Of a stretch of 64,000 bases of DNA, positions 1 to 8,800 are shown one piece after another. Made by a program: the position numbers and the translations under genes. Each line of letters opens with the position of its first letter. Position 1 is the stretch's first letter. The notes under the pieces were generated by a model. It was not told where the DNA came from, ran no database searches, and worked only from the letters and a program-made list of their open reading frames with translations. The stretch is from Glycomyces paridis (GTDB taxonomy: Bacteria; Actinomycetota; Actinomycetes; Mycobacteriales; Micromonosporaceae): contig NZ_STGX01000019.1 of the NCBI RefSeq assembly GCF_004912155.1, forward strand, positions 1 through 64,000, given 5' to 3'.

Positions 1-469
1 CGCGCTGCCGGTCCCGCCTCGGACGCGCTCGCGGACCACAAATCAATCCGCTCGCCGCGCACTGCCTCCGCCACCCACCGTCGACCCCTCCCCGACAAGC
101 CCACCCCCACCACCAACCCACCCCTCATCGCCGCCGCCTTTCGCCCTGACCGCAAACCGCCCCACCCCGCACGGCCACAACCCATCACAGCGATCGCGTT
201 CGAGTGTCGTCGGCACTAGGGGGCACGGGAAGGACCGCGGTCCGTTTCCGTTCCGCGGGCGAGTGATCGAGCTCTTGTGGGCATGGTCTCTAGACGGTTC
301 GTGCACGACCGCGTGTCGCGAGTTGCCGTCGGGCCTTCGGTATGCCACATTCTTGACACGCGTGTATCACGCGTCCATCGAATCCAACCGAATATCAACG
401 CGGCGGGCCGCCGTCCCATCTTGGCAGAAAAAGCCGGCGGCCCGCCCCTTACCAGAGAGGAGACCTCTC
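1..469. other. Non-coding left edge with a candidate promoter/operator
   Basis: I see no convincing gene here; the open frames lack start signals and actinobacterial codon pattern. A TTGACA hexamer lies at 353-358, overlapping the perfect palindrome ACACGCGTGT (356-365). CACGCGT recurs at 357-363 and 369-375. The best -10 downstream is TCGAAT at 378-383 (19-nt spacing, weak). This could be a regulated promoter for the three-gene operon that starts at 470, with the palindrome as an operator. That is inference. Confidence 0.35.
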
Positions 470-721
470 GTGGTCTCGTTCAGCGTACGCCATGACCCGG
501 TCCCGGCCTCGGTCAAAATCGACCTCGAACTGCACCGGCCCTACCGCACCTGGTTCGGCCTCGGCCGCCTGCGCTGCGAATGGTGCAACCACAAGTGGGG
601 CGCCCACGGCTGCCCCCAGCGCCGCTCGGCGGTGAAGCTCCTCGCCTCCAAGATCAACTCCGACTCGCTCCGCGACGTGCTCACCACGCTCATCGGGTTC
701 TCCTGGGGCGGTGCGGCATGA
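470..721 (+). CDS. Small Cys/His-containing protein of unknown function, first gene of a three-gene operon
   Basis: This encodes 83 residues that I cannot assign to a characterised family. The middle holds a CEWC pair followed by H and GC (about residues 35-47), which resembles a small zinc-binding knuckle. The C-terminal half looks helical. The GTG at 470 is chosen because GAGAGGAG lies 7 nt upstream; the open frame extends further back but has no start signal there and crosses the candidate promoter. The TGA overlaps the ATG of the next gene (ATGA), so the genes are translationally coupled. No membrane segment is visible. Confidence 0.6.
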   Translation: MVSFSVRHDPVPASVKIDLELHRPYRTWFGLGRLRCEWCNHKWGAHGCPQRRSAVKLLASKINSDSLRDVLTTLIGFSWGGAA

Positions 722-1026
722 CCGACACCGGCTCCCGCGCCCGACGACCCGATCCCGAGCGGATCGTGCTGGGCCGCTTCACCCTCGAACACCGCCGCAT
801 CGAGGTCTACCAACTCGCCGGAGGCTCCACCACCTCTGTCCGCCTGCGCCGCATCGCACCCGAACCGGCCGTGGACCTCGGCTACATCAACCGCATCGGC
901 TCGCCCTTCGCGCGCCTCCACCTCTACCGCGCCGAATGGTCTGCGGCCCTGCGCCGCGCCGCCAGAAACAAAGCAACCGCCATCTGGCACCACGCCGCCC
1001 GGCACGAAGCGGAGGTCGAAGGATGA
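718..1026 (+). CDS. Hypothetical protein, second gene of the operon
   Basis: This encodes 102 residues and is Arg- and Ala-rich. I do not recognise it. A basic N-terminus is followed by alternating hydrophobic strands (IVLGRF, IEVYQLAGG, SVRLRRI) and an amphipathic C-terminal helix rich in Arg and Ala, which suggests a small soluble alpha/beta protein. Start and stop overlap the neighbours by 4 nt on both sides (ATGA), so the three genes are made together. The overlaps are the main support for it being real. Confidence 0.55.
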   Translation: MTDTGSRARRPDPERIVLGRFTLEHRRIEVYQLAGGSTTSVRLRRIAPEPAVDLGYINRIGSPFARLHLYRAEWSAALRRAARNKATAIWHHAARHEAEVEG

Positions 1027-1319
1027 CGCTGCGGTTCATCGACCGGCTCCCGGTGATCGGCACCGGCGTCGTGGACGAGCACGAGCTGTGCTTCGCGTGG
1101 GTCTGGCACCAGCCGAGCCTGCGCGTCACCTTCGCGGCGGCCGAACGGCCCCTTCTGGGCCAGGTCACGCACCTCGACGGGCTGGCGCGCCTGGTGCCCG
1201 CCGCCGACAACCTCGCCTGGCTGCGGCAGGACGACCCCGCCCGCACCAGGGCCGTTCTCGACCACGCCATCACCCTGTGGCGCAGGAAGGAGCAGCTGTT
1301 CCGCGACTGCGACGGCTGA
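1023..1319 (+). CDS. Hypothetical protein, third gene of the operon
   Basis: This encodes 98 residues with no recognised domain. The ATG overlaps the previous stop by 4 nt. The chain is mildly acidic and rich in Trp (FAWVWHQ, LAWLRQDD, LWRRKEQL), which is typical of a small folded protein. No Cys pairs or membrane segment are visible. The stop codon lies inside the left arm of a perfect hairpin terminator, so the operon ends here. The operon is isolated from the convergent gene that ends at 1362. Confidence 0.55.
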   Translation: MTLRFIDRLPVIGTGVVDEHELCFAWVWHQPSLRVTFAAAERPLLGQVTHLDGLARLVPAADNLAWLRQDDPARTRAVLDHAITLWRRKEQLFRDCDG

Positions 1320-1347
1320 GGGGGCCGCGCGAAGCGCGGCCCCCTCA
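1317..1347. terminator. Bidirectional hairpin terminator
   Basis: A perfect 14-bp inverted repeat (1317-1330 and 1334-1347) with a GAA loop lies between convergent genes. The TGA of the + strand gene is part of the stem. There is no U-tract, as is usual in actinobacteria. Confidence 0.8.
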
Positions 1348-1361
1348 TGCTCGGTGTCGGA

Positions 1362-2381
1362 TCAGGCGGACTCGGCGTCGAAGACCGTCGCGAGGATCGC
1401 GTCCACCGCGGGGGCGTACTCGTCGGTCGCCGACTCGGAGACGCTCGCGACCCCGATGAAGCCGTTCACGCCGTCGACGTCGACCACGAGGATCGCGGTG
1501 TCCTCGTACAGGTCCGGGGTGCTCGACGACTCGGCCCAGGAGTTGCGCCACTCGGCGAGCACGCCGGGACGCCCGTCCACCTCCACCTCGGTGTAGGTGA
1601 TCTCGCCCTGCTGGTAGTCGGTCACCGAGCCGAACGCGCCGTCGAGCCAGTAGGCGGCGGCGCCCTCGGCGGTGGCGTTCAGGTCGGCGGGGTCGTAGGG
1701 GGCTTCGAGGCTGGAGAAGACGCCGACGCCGAAGTAGGAGATCCAGACGTCGGTGTGCTGGATGATGCTGATGTGCGCGTCGAGGAGGAGCCCGTCGCTG
1801 GTGCCCGGACCCGCGTATGGCAGCCACTCCTCGCTCGGCAGGGGCGTGACGGCGCCGAGGGAGGCGACCGTGAGGCCCTCGCCGGAGGGGGCGGGCGCCT
1901 CCTCCTCTTCGCCGGATTCGCCGCCGTCCTCGTCGTCCTCGGGAGCGGTGGTCTGGGTCGTGGCGTCCTCGCCCGCGCCCAGGCTGCCCTCGTCCTTCTC
2001 GCCGCCGAGCAGGAAGTACCCGGCGACACCGCCCACCGCCATGAGCAGGACCACGACGATCACCAGGATCGTGGTGCCGCTCCCGCCGGTGCGCGGCTGG
2101 ACCGGCGGCGGACCGTACTGGCCGTACGGGTCGTAGCCCTGCTGATAGCCCGGTTGCGGCTGGTAGGCGGGCTGGGACTGGTAGGGCGCGTTCGGGTCGG
2201 GCTGGTACTGCCCGTACCCGCCCGGCAGCTGGCTCGTCGGGTACTGGAGGTCGGGCCCGACCTGGCCGGGCGCGTAGCCTCCGGCGGGCGGCTGCGCACC
2301 CGCCTGGGACTGCCCGTACGGGTCGGCGCCCGGATAGGCGGGCCCGCCGGAGGGGCCGGGGTCTTGCGGGGGGTACGTCAT
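1362..2381 (-). CDS. Pro/Tyr/Gln-rich membrane-anchored protein with an extracellular domain
   Basis: This encodes 339 residues. A 110-residue cytoplasmic N-terminus is rich in Pro, Gly, Gln and Tyr. One transmembrane helix follows (about 116-138, ILVIVVVLLMAVGGVAGYFLL), then a Glu/Asp/Thr-rich linker and a 180-residue globular domain predicted to lie outside the membrane. This is the common actinobacterial layout of a Pro-rich tail plus one helix. I do not recognise the outer domain and see no catalytic motif. The start is the ATG at 2381, directly before the Pro-rich region. The gene is monocistronic and divergent from the Nudix gene. The protein from 45602 has the same layout but an unrelated outer domain. 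Confidence 0.75.
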   Translation of the reverse strand: MTYPPQDPGPSGGPAYPGADPYGQSQAGAQPPAGGYAPGQVGPDLQYPTSQLPGGYGQYQPDPNAPYQSQPAYQPQPGYQQGYDPYGQYGPPPVQPRTGGSGTTILVIVVVLLMAVGGVAGYFLLGGEKDEGSLGAGEDATTQTTAPEDDEDGGESGEEEEAPAPSGEGLTVASLGAVTPLPSEEWLPYAGPGTSDGLLLDAHISIIQHTDVWISYFGVGVFSSLEAPYDPADLNATAEGAAAYWLDGAFGSVTDYQQGEITYTEVEVDGRPGVLAEWRNSWAESSSTPDLYEDTAILVVDVDGVNGFIGVASVSESATDEYAPAVDAILATVFDAESA

Positions 2382-2468
2382 GGACCGATCGTAACCGGCA
2401 TTCCCCAGACGCGCCCCCTCCAGTGCATGCGGCCTGCGGCGCGAGGCCGGTCTGCGAGAATCCTGCGG

Positions 2469-3596
2469 ATGACCCGCTCTTCGCGCGACCTCACCCCCGT
2501 CTGGCTGGCCGACCGCTTCCGCGCCTTCGCCGCGCTCGGGCTGCACTACCACCCCGACGAGGCCGACCGGGGACGGTTCGAACGGCTCCGCCGTCACAGC
2601 GCGGAGCTGGCGGCCCTAGTCGACCTTCGCGACACCGCCACGATCGAGGCGGCATACGGGCGCGACACCGGTGTGCGCACACCGATGGCAGCCATCGCAG
2701 TCCACGCCACGACGGCGGACGGCGCCGAGCTGTGGCGCACGCGCCACGTCGGCGATGAGCGGCTGCCCGACCTTCTGGCCCTCGCCGGGAGACTGCTGCA
2801 AGCGCCGGCGCCGCACCGACCCGCGACCCTGACCGACTCCCGGGCGCTCGCGCTCCCCGGCCCCCACACCTACGTGGCGGTCTACGAGGCCGCCAGCGCG
2901 TTGGACGCCCGCGACGCCGCCGCTGCATGGCCCGAACCGGACACGGATCTGCAGGCGGCCTTCGGCGCCCGCCCGTCCCTCCATGCAGAGAGCCCTCAGA
3001 TGCGCCCCGTGGTGAGCGCCGCTGCGGGGCGCATCTGCGAACGCATCGCCGCACTCGCGGCCGAGGGCGCCGTGGCTTCGCAGGACTCCTTCCAGGTCGA
3101 GAGGTTCGGGCAGGTGCGCCTCCTCGCGACGGACATCGCCGTCGAAGCCGTCGAATACGAGCCGCTGCCCTCGTACGCGCTCAACGTCGACGTCGCCGCG
3201 ACCGGCGCAGGAGTCGTGTTCTTCGACGACCGGGGGCGCGTCCTGCTGATGGAGCGGTCCGACACTGGTCACTGGGGGATGCCCGAAGGCGCCTGCGACG
3301 TCGGAGAAGCTTGGATCGACACCGCTGTCCGCGAAGTGCGCGAGGAGATCGGCGTGCGCGTCGAGCCGGAGGCGTTGACCCTCCTCGACGTATTCGACAA
3401 CCGGACGCTCACTGCGGAGACGCTGTCCATTCCGATCGCCGCCGTCTTCACCGCCCGACTCGACGCGGCGCCGGGCGAACTTGCGATCAACCACGAAGTG
3501 CGCAGGACGGCGTGGGTGTCGGCGCAGGAGCTGCACCACCTCGACCTGTGGCCGGGACATCGAGCGAAGCTAGGCGCCGCCTTCGAATCCCTGTGA
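2469..3596 (+). CDS. Nudix hydrolase with a long N-terminal region
   Basis: This encodes 375 residues. Residues about 220-375 form a Nudix fold. The Nudix box is complete at about 274-296 (G-x5-E-x7-REV-x-EE-x-G-V), so the metal- and diphosphate-binding residues are intact. The N-terminal 50 residues (LADRFRAFAALGLHY then an Arg/Glu-rich helix) resemble the helical cap found in front of some Nudix ADP-ribose or nucleoside-diphosphate-X pyrophosphatases. A weaker similar helical stretch recurs near residues 190-220, just before the Nudix domain. The substrate cannot be read from the sequence; it probably cleaves a nucleoside diphosphate linked to another group. The ATG at 2469 is the first start after the upstream divergent gene. 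Confidence 0.85.
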   Translation: MTRSSRDLTPVWLADRFRAFAALGLHYHPDEADRGRFERLRRHSAELAALVDLRDTATIEAAYGRDTGVRTPMAAIAVHATTADGAELWRTRHVGDERLPDLLALAGRLLQAPAPHRPATLTDSRALALPGPHTYVAVYEAASALDARDAAAAWPEPDTDLQAAFGARPSLHAESPQMRPVVSAAAGRICERIAALAAEGAVASQDSFQVERFGQVRLLATDIAVEAVEYEPLPSYALNVDVAATGAGVVFFDDRGRVLLMERSDTGHWGMPEGACDVGEAWIDTAVREVREEIGVRVEPEALTLLDVFDNRTLTAETLSIPIAAVFTARLDAAPGELAINHEVRRTAWVSAQELHHLDLWPGHRAKLGAAFESL

Positions 3597-3620
3597 ACCG
3601 TAGACGGGTCACGACCCTGT

Positions 3621-3884
3621 TCAGGTGATGAGGTGGACCGCTCCGAGGACCGCCAGGGCGGCCGGGATCGCGAGCGCGGCGAGGGCGACGACGGCGCAGC
3701 CGCCGCTCTGCTGCGGCGCCCGGGGACCGGACTGCTTCGCGAGCTCCTCGTTGAACCGCTTGACCGCGGGGTCGTCGGTGTCGTGGTACTCGCCTTCGGC
3801 GTAGTTGATCATCTTGGCGAGGCAGAGCGCGCAGGCCTGCCCCGGTCCCGACATGCTCTGCTTGCAGATGTTGCAGACGGCCAT
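3621..3884 (-). CDS. Small zinc-ribbon protein with a C-terminal membrane anchor
   Basis: This encodes 87 residues. Two CxxC pairs lie near the N-terminus (CNIC at 4-7, CALC at 18-21), forming a likely four-Cys zinc site. The middle is charged. A hydrophobic segment (about 62-85) ends at the C-terminus, so this is a tail-anchored membrane protein. GGAGG lies just ahead of the ATG, which supports the start. It follows the TPR-like membrane protein gene at 3924-5471 on the same strand with a short gap and may be co-transcribed with it. The role is unknown. Confidence 0.7.
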   Translation of the reverse strand: MAVCNICKQSMSGPGQACALCLAKMINYAEGEYHDTDDPAVKRFNEELAKQSGPRAPQQSGGCAVVALAALAIPAALAVLGAVHLIT

Positions 3885-3923
3885 GATTCCTCCAGTGATG
3901 TGCGGTGCGGGCGCGGGTCGCGC

Positions 3924-5471
3924 TCAGCCGGTCAGGTAGTAGCAGCTGGTGTACTTGTTGCCCGAGTTCAGATCCCAAGCGCCGTAGTACGGGTAGGCGC
4001 TGTAGCCGGTGGTGCGCACGACCACCTCGTACTCGCCCGCCGGGAGCGACACGGTCTCGTAGACGGCGACCCAGTCCGAGCACTGCGAGGAGCAGTCGGA
4101 GCAGCCGTTGACGGTGAACGAGCCGGTCTCGGGGCCGGTGTAGAGGACCTCCAGTTGGACGTTCGTGGAGTTGCCGATCTCCAGGAGCACCTCGCCGCTC
4201 CCGGAGGAGCCGGTGTCCTCGGGGGCGGCGAGGTCGCCGCCGTAGCCGCGGGCGTCGGCGATGTCGTCGCGGATGCCGTCCAGGACCGCCTGCTCGGCGG
4301 CCTCCTCGGCTTCGCGCTGGCGTTCGGCCTCCTCCTCGGCGGCGCGCTGCGCCTCTTCTTCGGCGATCCGCTCGCGTTCGGCGTCGATCGCGTCGAGGAT
4401 CTCCTGCGCCTCGCCCGCGTTCGCGTCCTCGGGGAACTCGGTGAGCAGCAGGTTGAGGAGGATCTCGGCCTCGACGTCGTCGCCGTCGTCGTGGGCGGCC
4501 CGGCCGCAGTCGAACAGCATTGCGGGCCAACGGGTCAGGGCGTCGGCCACTGCCGCTGCGGTGAGTTCGGCGGCGGCGTCCCCGTGGGACTCGGGCACGA
4601 TCCAGCCGGCCCTGGCGAAGTACCCGAGCGCGTCGAGCGGCTCGCACGCGCCCGCCTCGGTCGCCGCGGCGAGCGCGTCGTCGTACATCGCCTGCACCGC
4701 AGCGGGTGCGGCCTCGGCTTCGGGCGTGTCGGCGAAATCGGTCGCGAGCAGGGCGTAGATCGCGAGGGCCTTCGAATACCGGCCGAGGTCGGCGAGGTCG
4801 GTCGGGTCGGCCTCGGACAGTTCGGCCCGGGCCTGGTCGGCGTGGATCGCGGCGAGTTCGCCGCGCGCGATGCCTTCGGCCGCAGGCGCGTCGAGCGCCA
4901 GGTAGGCGCCGTAGGCGGTGACGGTGTCCTCGTAGACGCCGAGGGACGCGGCCGTGCGGGCGTCGTTGAGCAGGTCGCAGGCGGCGCGTTCGGCGCGGGC
5001 CTCGCCGAGCGCGTCCGAGAACGAGAGCTGGAAGAACTCGTGTACGCGGTCGTAGTGGCGGTTCGCGCCCCAGCAGTCGCCGTCCTCGTGGGCGGCGCGG
5101 CCTTCGGCGGCCGCGCTCCGGGCGGCGCCGCCGAGGGCGAGGACCCCGGCGACCAAAGCCGCCACGGCGAGTACGCCGACGAGCGCGGGCGTCCAGGGCC
5201 GCGCCGCCGAATCCGGTTCGGCGTCGGCTCGCGGCCCGCCGATCACCCACGCGTGCAAGGCGGTCCAGGCAGGCCACAGCGCGAGGACCGCGAGCCAGGC
5301 GGCCGGGTCGCGTTCGACGGCGCCCGCCGCCGCGATCCACACCAGCACCGCCGCGCCCGCGAGGGCCGCAAGGCCCGTGCGGACCCGGCCGAGATAGAAG
5401 TACCCGGCGCTGACGCCGGACAGGTTGAGCAGGGCGGCGTTCCAGCGCCGCCACGGACCGGGGTGTGCCAT
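3924..5471 (-). CDS. Multi-pass membrane protein with a large helical-repeat region, coiled coil and Cys-rich C-terminal domain
   Basis: This encodes 515 residues. About three hydrophobic segments occupy the first 120 residues, with the third near 95-115. Next come about 230 residues of Ala/Asp-rich helical hairpins resembling TPR-like repeats. A strongly charged coiled coil follows (about 365-410, runs of Glu and Arg with EEAQR/EEAER). The C-terminal beta-rich domain of about 90 residues contains CSDCSSQC, probably disulfide-bonded and extracellular. AGGAGAGGA ahead of the ATG at 5471 fixes the start. I do not recognise the family. Its layout suggests a scaffold or sensor linking cell surface and membrane. 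Confidence 0.7.
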   Translation of the reverse strand: MAHPGPWRRWNAALLNLSGVSAGYFYLGRVRTGLAALAGAAVLVWIAAAGAVERDPAAWLAVLALWPAWTALHAWVIGGPRADAEPDSAARPWTPALVGVLAVAALVAGVLALGGAARSAAAEGRAAHEDGDCWGANRHYDRVHEFFQLSFSDALGEARAERAACDLLNDARTAASLGVYEDTVTAYGAYLALDAPAAEGIARGELAAIHADQARAELSEADPTDLADLGRYSKALAIYALLATDFADTPEAEAAPAAVQAMYDDALAAATEAGACEPLDALGYFARAGWIVPESHGDAAAELTAAAVADALTRWPAMLFDCGRAAHDDGDDVEAEILLNLLLTEFPEDANAGEAQEILDAIDAERERIAEEEAQRAAEEEAERQREAEEAAEQAVLDGIRDDIADARGYGGDLAAPEDTGSSGSGEVLLEIGNSTNVQLEVLYTGPETGSFTVNGCSDCSSQCSDWVAVYETVSLPAGEYEVVVRTTGYSAYPYYGAWDLNSGNKYTSCYYLTG

Positions 5472-5594
5472 CGGCCGTCCTCTCCTCTGAAGTCCACCAG
5501 AGGATCGGGCGCGCGCTCCCGGATCGGTCCCGGAACGATCACGGGCCGCAAGGCCGCGCCGATGACGGAGTCGGGGCCGCGGGCCGGAGACGCT

Positions 5595-5637
5595 AAACCG
5601 GGACGGGTGCCGCACCCGCCCCGGTTTCAGGGATCCG
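5595..5637. terminator. Imperfect 15-bp hairpin in the 5472-5821 gap
   Basis: The arms AAACCGGG and CCCGGTTT enclose CGGGTGC/GCACCCG with one mismatch and a 1-nt apex. It sits in the 350-bp gap downstream of the amylopullulanase gene and upstream of the membrane-protein gene, so it could act as a second terminator or a 5' leader structure. No other feature is apparent in this gap apart from the terminator at 5751. Confidence 0.5.
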
Positions 5638-5750
5638 AAACTAAACCCCAGTATTCCCGCCCTGTCAAGACCGTTGGGGACGCCCTCACCAGCAGGGACC
5701 CTGCCGCAGCGTCAACCGCCGAACACGGCCCCGCGCGCCGCGGGACCGGC

Positions 5751-5804
5751 GAGAGCCGGGCCCGCCGTTCCCGGCGCGGCGATGCGTCGGCGGGCCCGGT
5801 TCTC
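5751..5804 (-). terminator. Terminator of the amylopullulanase gene
   Basis: Arms of 17 nt (5751-5767 and 5788-5804) match with one exception, giving a G-U pair, around a 20-nt loop. It lies 17 nt past the stop of the amylopullulanase gene. Confidence 0.7.
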
Positions 5805-5821
5805 ACCGGGCCCGCCCCCCG

Positions 5822-8800
5822 TCAGCTGACGAACACGGCGACCGTGCGGCCGGGCACGGTGAACGTCCCGGTCGCGTCCTCGAACGCGGCCTCCGCGAAC
5901 ACCGGGTCCGCCGAGTCCTCCAGCACCGGGTGCAGGCCCGCGCCCGAACCCGCCGCCTCGGCCACGGTCTGGTCCACCGGGTCCGGCCCGGCGTTGAAGA
6001 CCACCGTCACCGAACCGAACGCGTCGTCCAGGCCCGCGAGGTCGATCCGCATCACGATCACGCCCGGGAGCTCCGATGCGGTGCCCGACAGAGGGAACGA
6101 GACCCGCTCGGCCACCGCCTCGCCCGTGCCCAGGCTGAACGCCGAGGTCGAGGAGGCGATCGCCAGCAGCTCCAGGTAGCGCTCGCGCGCCAACTCGATG
6201 TCCTCACAGGACGGCGCGTCGACCGCGTCGAGCGCCGCCTCCGCGTACGGCCACTTCGCCTCCGAGGTCCACTGCGGCGGCAGGCCGGCGCCGAACCCGT
6301 TGCTGGAGGGCCCGTAGCCTTCGGTCCCAGCGCAGTCCCAGCGGATCGCGTTGAACCAGTCGCCGGAGTCGTAGGAGTCGCGGTCGAGCGACTTGGAGCG
6401 CAGCGACTCCGAACCGGCCGTGATGAACCCGGTGCCCTGGCTGAGCACCGCCGTCGCCAGACTCAGCACCTGCATCTGCGCCCGCTCCGTGCCCGACACC
6501 TCCGTGTCCAGCTTGTAGGCGAGGGCGTCGAACAGGATCTCGTTGTCATGTGCGTCCACATAGGTCACCGCTTCGCCGGGGTCGGCCGTGTAGCCCGCGC
6601 CCGTCCCGTTGTAGTCGAGCTGCGAACCGGCGACCTCGGTGCCGTCCGAGGCCGTGAACGTGTAGTCGGCGAGATTCCCGACCAGGCCCAGCTTCGTGAG
6701 GTCCTGGGCGTGCATGAGCGCCGACAGCTCGGCGTCCGTCGCGTCCCCGTCGTTGTCGTCCGTCCACAGCCCTGAGCCGTAGCCCTGTGTCGTCGGGTCC
6801 TCGTCGAAGGGCCCGCCGCCGCGCACGGCGTCGCGCAGCCGGTCGTTGAACGTCCCGATCCCCGTGCCCGCCATGTTCACCTGCGTCGCCTGCTCGAACA
6901 GGGCGTCCCCGGCGACCTCGCCGAAGTCCCAGCCCTCCCCGTACAGCAGGACGTCCTCGTCCAAGGCCGCCTGCACCGCGAGCATGTTCGCCTTCGGGTG
7001 GTGGCCCATGAGGTCGAACCGGAACCCGTCCACGTGGTAGGCGTCCTGCCACAGCACCGCCGACTCCACGATGAACTTGCCGAACATCGGCGCCTCCGTC
7101 GCGGTGTTCGCGCAGCACGTCGAGTTGTAGACCTCGCCGTCCGCGTCGAGCCGGTGATAGTAGCCCGGCACGATCCGGTCGAGCACCGACTTCTCGTCGG
7201 CCCCGGCCGCGGCCGTGTGGTTGTACACCACGTCGTTCACCACCCGCAGACCCAGCCCGTGCAGGGCCGCCACCATCTGCCGGTACTCCAGGATGCGCTG
7301 CGTCCCCTCCGGATCGGTCGCATACGAGCCCTCAGGTATGTTGAAGTGCAACGGGTCGTAGCCCCAGTTGTAGGCGTCCTCGGCGCGCACCGCGCCCACG
7401 CACGCCTGCTGCTCAGACGAGTTCGCCGCCATCAAGTCCATGTCGCAGTCCACAGTCGCCTGACCGGTCTCGGGGATCGACGCGATGTCGAACGTCGGCA
7501 GCAGGTGCACGTAGTTGAGCCCGGCGTCCGCCAGCTCCGCCAAGTGCCGCACCGATACCGAGTCCTCCTGCGTGAACGCCGCATACGTCCCCCGCAGCGA
7601 CTCCTCCATCGAGGCGTCCGCGATCGAGAAGTCCCTGACGTGCACCTCCCACACCTGCGCCGCGGCCGGATCGACCTCGGCGGGCGCCTGCTCGCGGTCC
7701 CAGCCCTTCGGCTTCAGATCCGCGTCGTCGAGGTCCACGATCTGCGAATGCGTCGAGTCCGCCGCCAGCGACAGCGAATACGGGTCCGTCACCGAATACG
7801 ACTCGACCCGCTGCGTCGCTGGATGCCACACCTCCAGCGCGAACCGGTAGTACTTGCGGTCCCAGGACTTCGCGCCCTTCACCGACCACACGCCCGTGCG
7901 CTCCGAGAACGACATCTCGTGCAGCTCAGGAGACTCGTCCTCAGGCGAGTCGAACAGCTCCAGGCGCACCGACTGCGCCGAAGGCGCCCACAGCGACAGC
8001 GTCGGCTTCTTCCCGCGCCACGTCACGCCCAGGTCCGCGTCCAGCGCCGCCGCGTAGTACGCGTCGAGCGCACCCGCGGTCTGCACACCCGTCGCGTACC
8101 AGGCGTAACCGGTGTGATCGCGCTCGACCGCGACGAGCTGCCCGCGCAGCGCCTCGTGCACCAGATCCGCATCGGCGTCCACAGTGAACGCGCGGTAGTT
8201 CCAGTACTCGGGGTAGGCCCGCCGCTGCGCCTCGGTCAGGCCACGGGCCGCCGACAGGGCGAACGTGTCGAACGAACCGGTGAGCGCGCCGTCCTCCACG
8301 GCGATCGAGCCGTCGGCGCTGGCGAGGAGTTCGAAGACCTTCCCGTCGGTGGCGTCGACGTCGAGCGCGACGGTGTCGGCGTCGAGCCAGACCGCCTGCT
8401 CCTTGGCGAGGTCGAGGTTCTGGCCGCGGCCGGTGGAGGCCCCGGCGGGGCGCGCGTAGTCCGCGGTCGCGGCCTTGAGCCACACTTCCTGGCCGTACTC
8501 GGCGAAGTCGAGCCGCTGGTCGGTCGGCAGGTCCTTCTCGTCGCCGCGGTGGAGGATGTAGGAGAGCGCCTCGGCGTCCTCGGCGAGGTCCACTTCGAAC
8601 ACGAGCCCGTAGGCGTCGGTGCGCGCGGGCTGGAGCCCGGCGTTCCAGTCGGTGGGGTCGGCCGCGCCCTCCCAGGTGTGGAGGGTCCAGCCGTCGTAGT
8701 CGCCGTCGGGGCGCTGGTAGTGCAGGACGGCCTTGCCGTCGGCGGCGGCCTGCGAGGCGTGCGCGCCGGTGGCGGTCACCCAGGTCTCGCCGAGGTCGGC

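Noticed and set aside
3633-6179. An 848-residue + strand frame antisense to the membrane protein and amylopullulanase end
   Set aside because: It runs through two terminator hairpins and is low-complexity Gly/Val/Arg, which marks it as a shadow frame.
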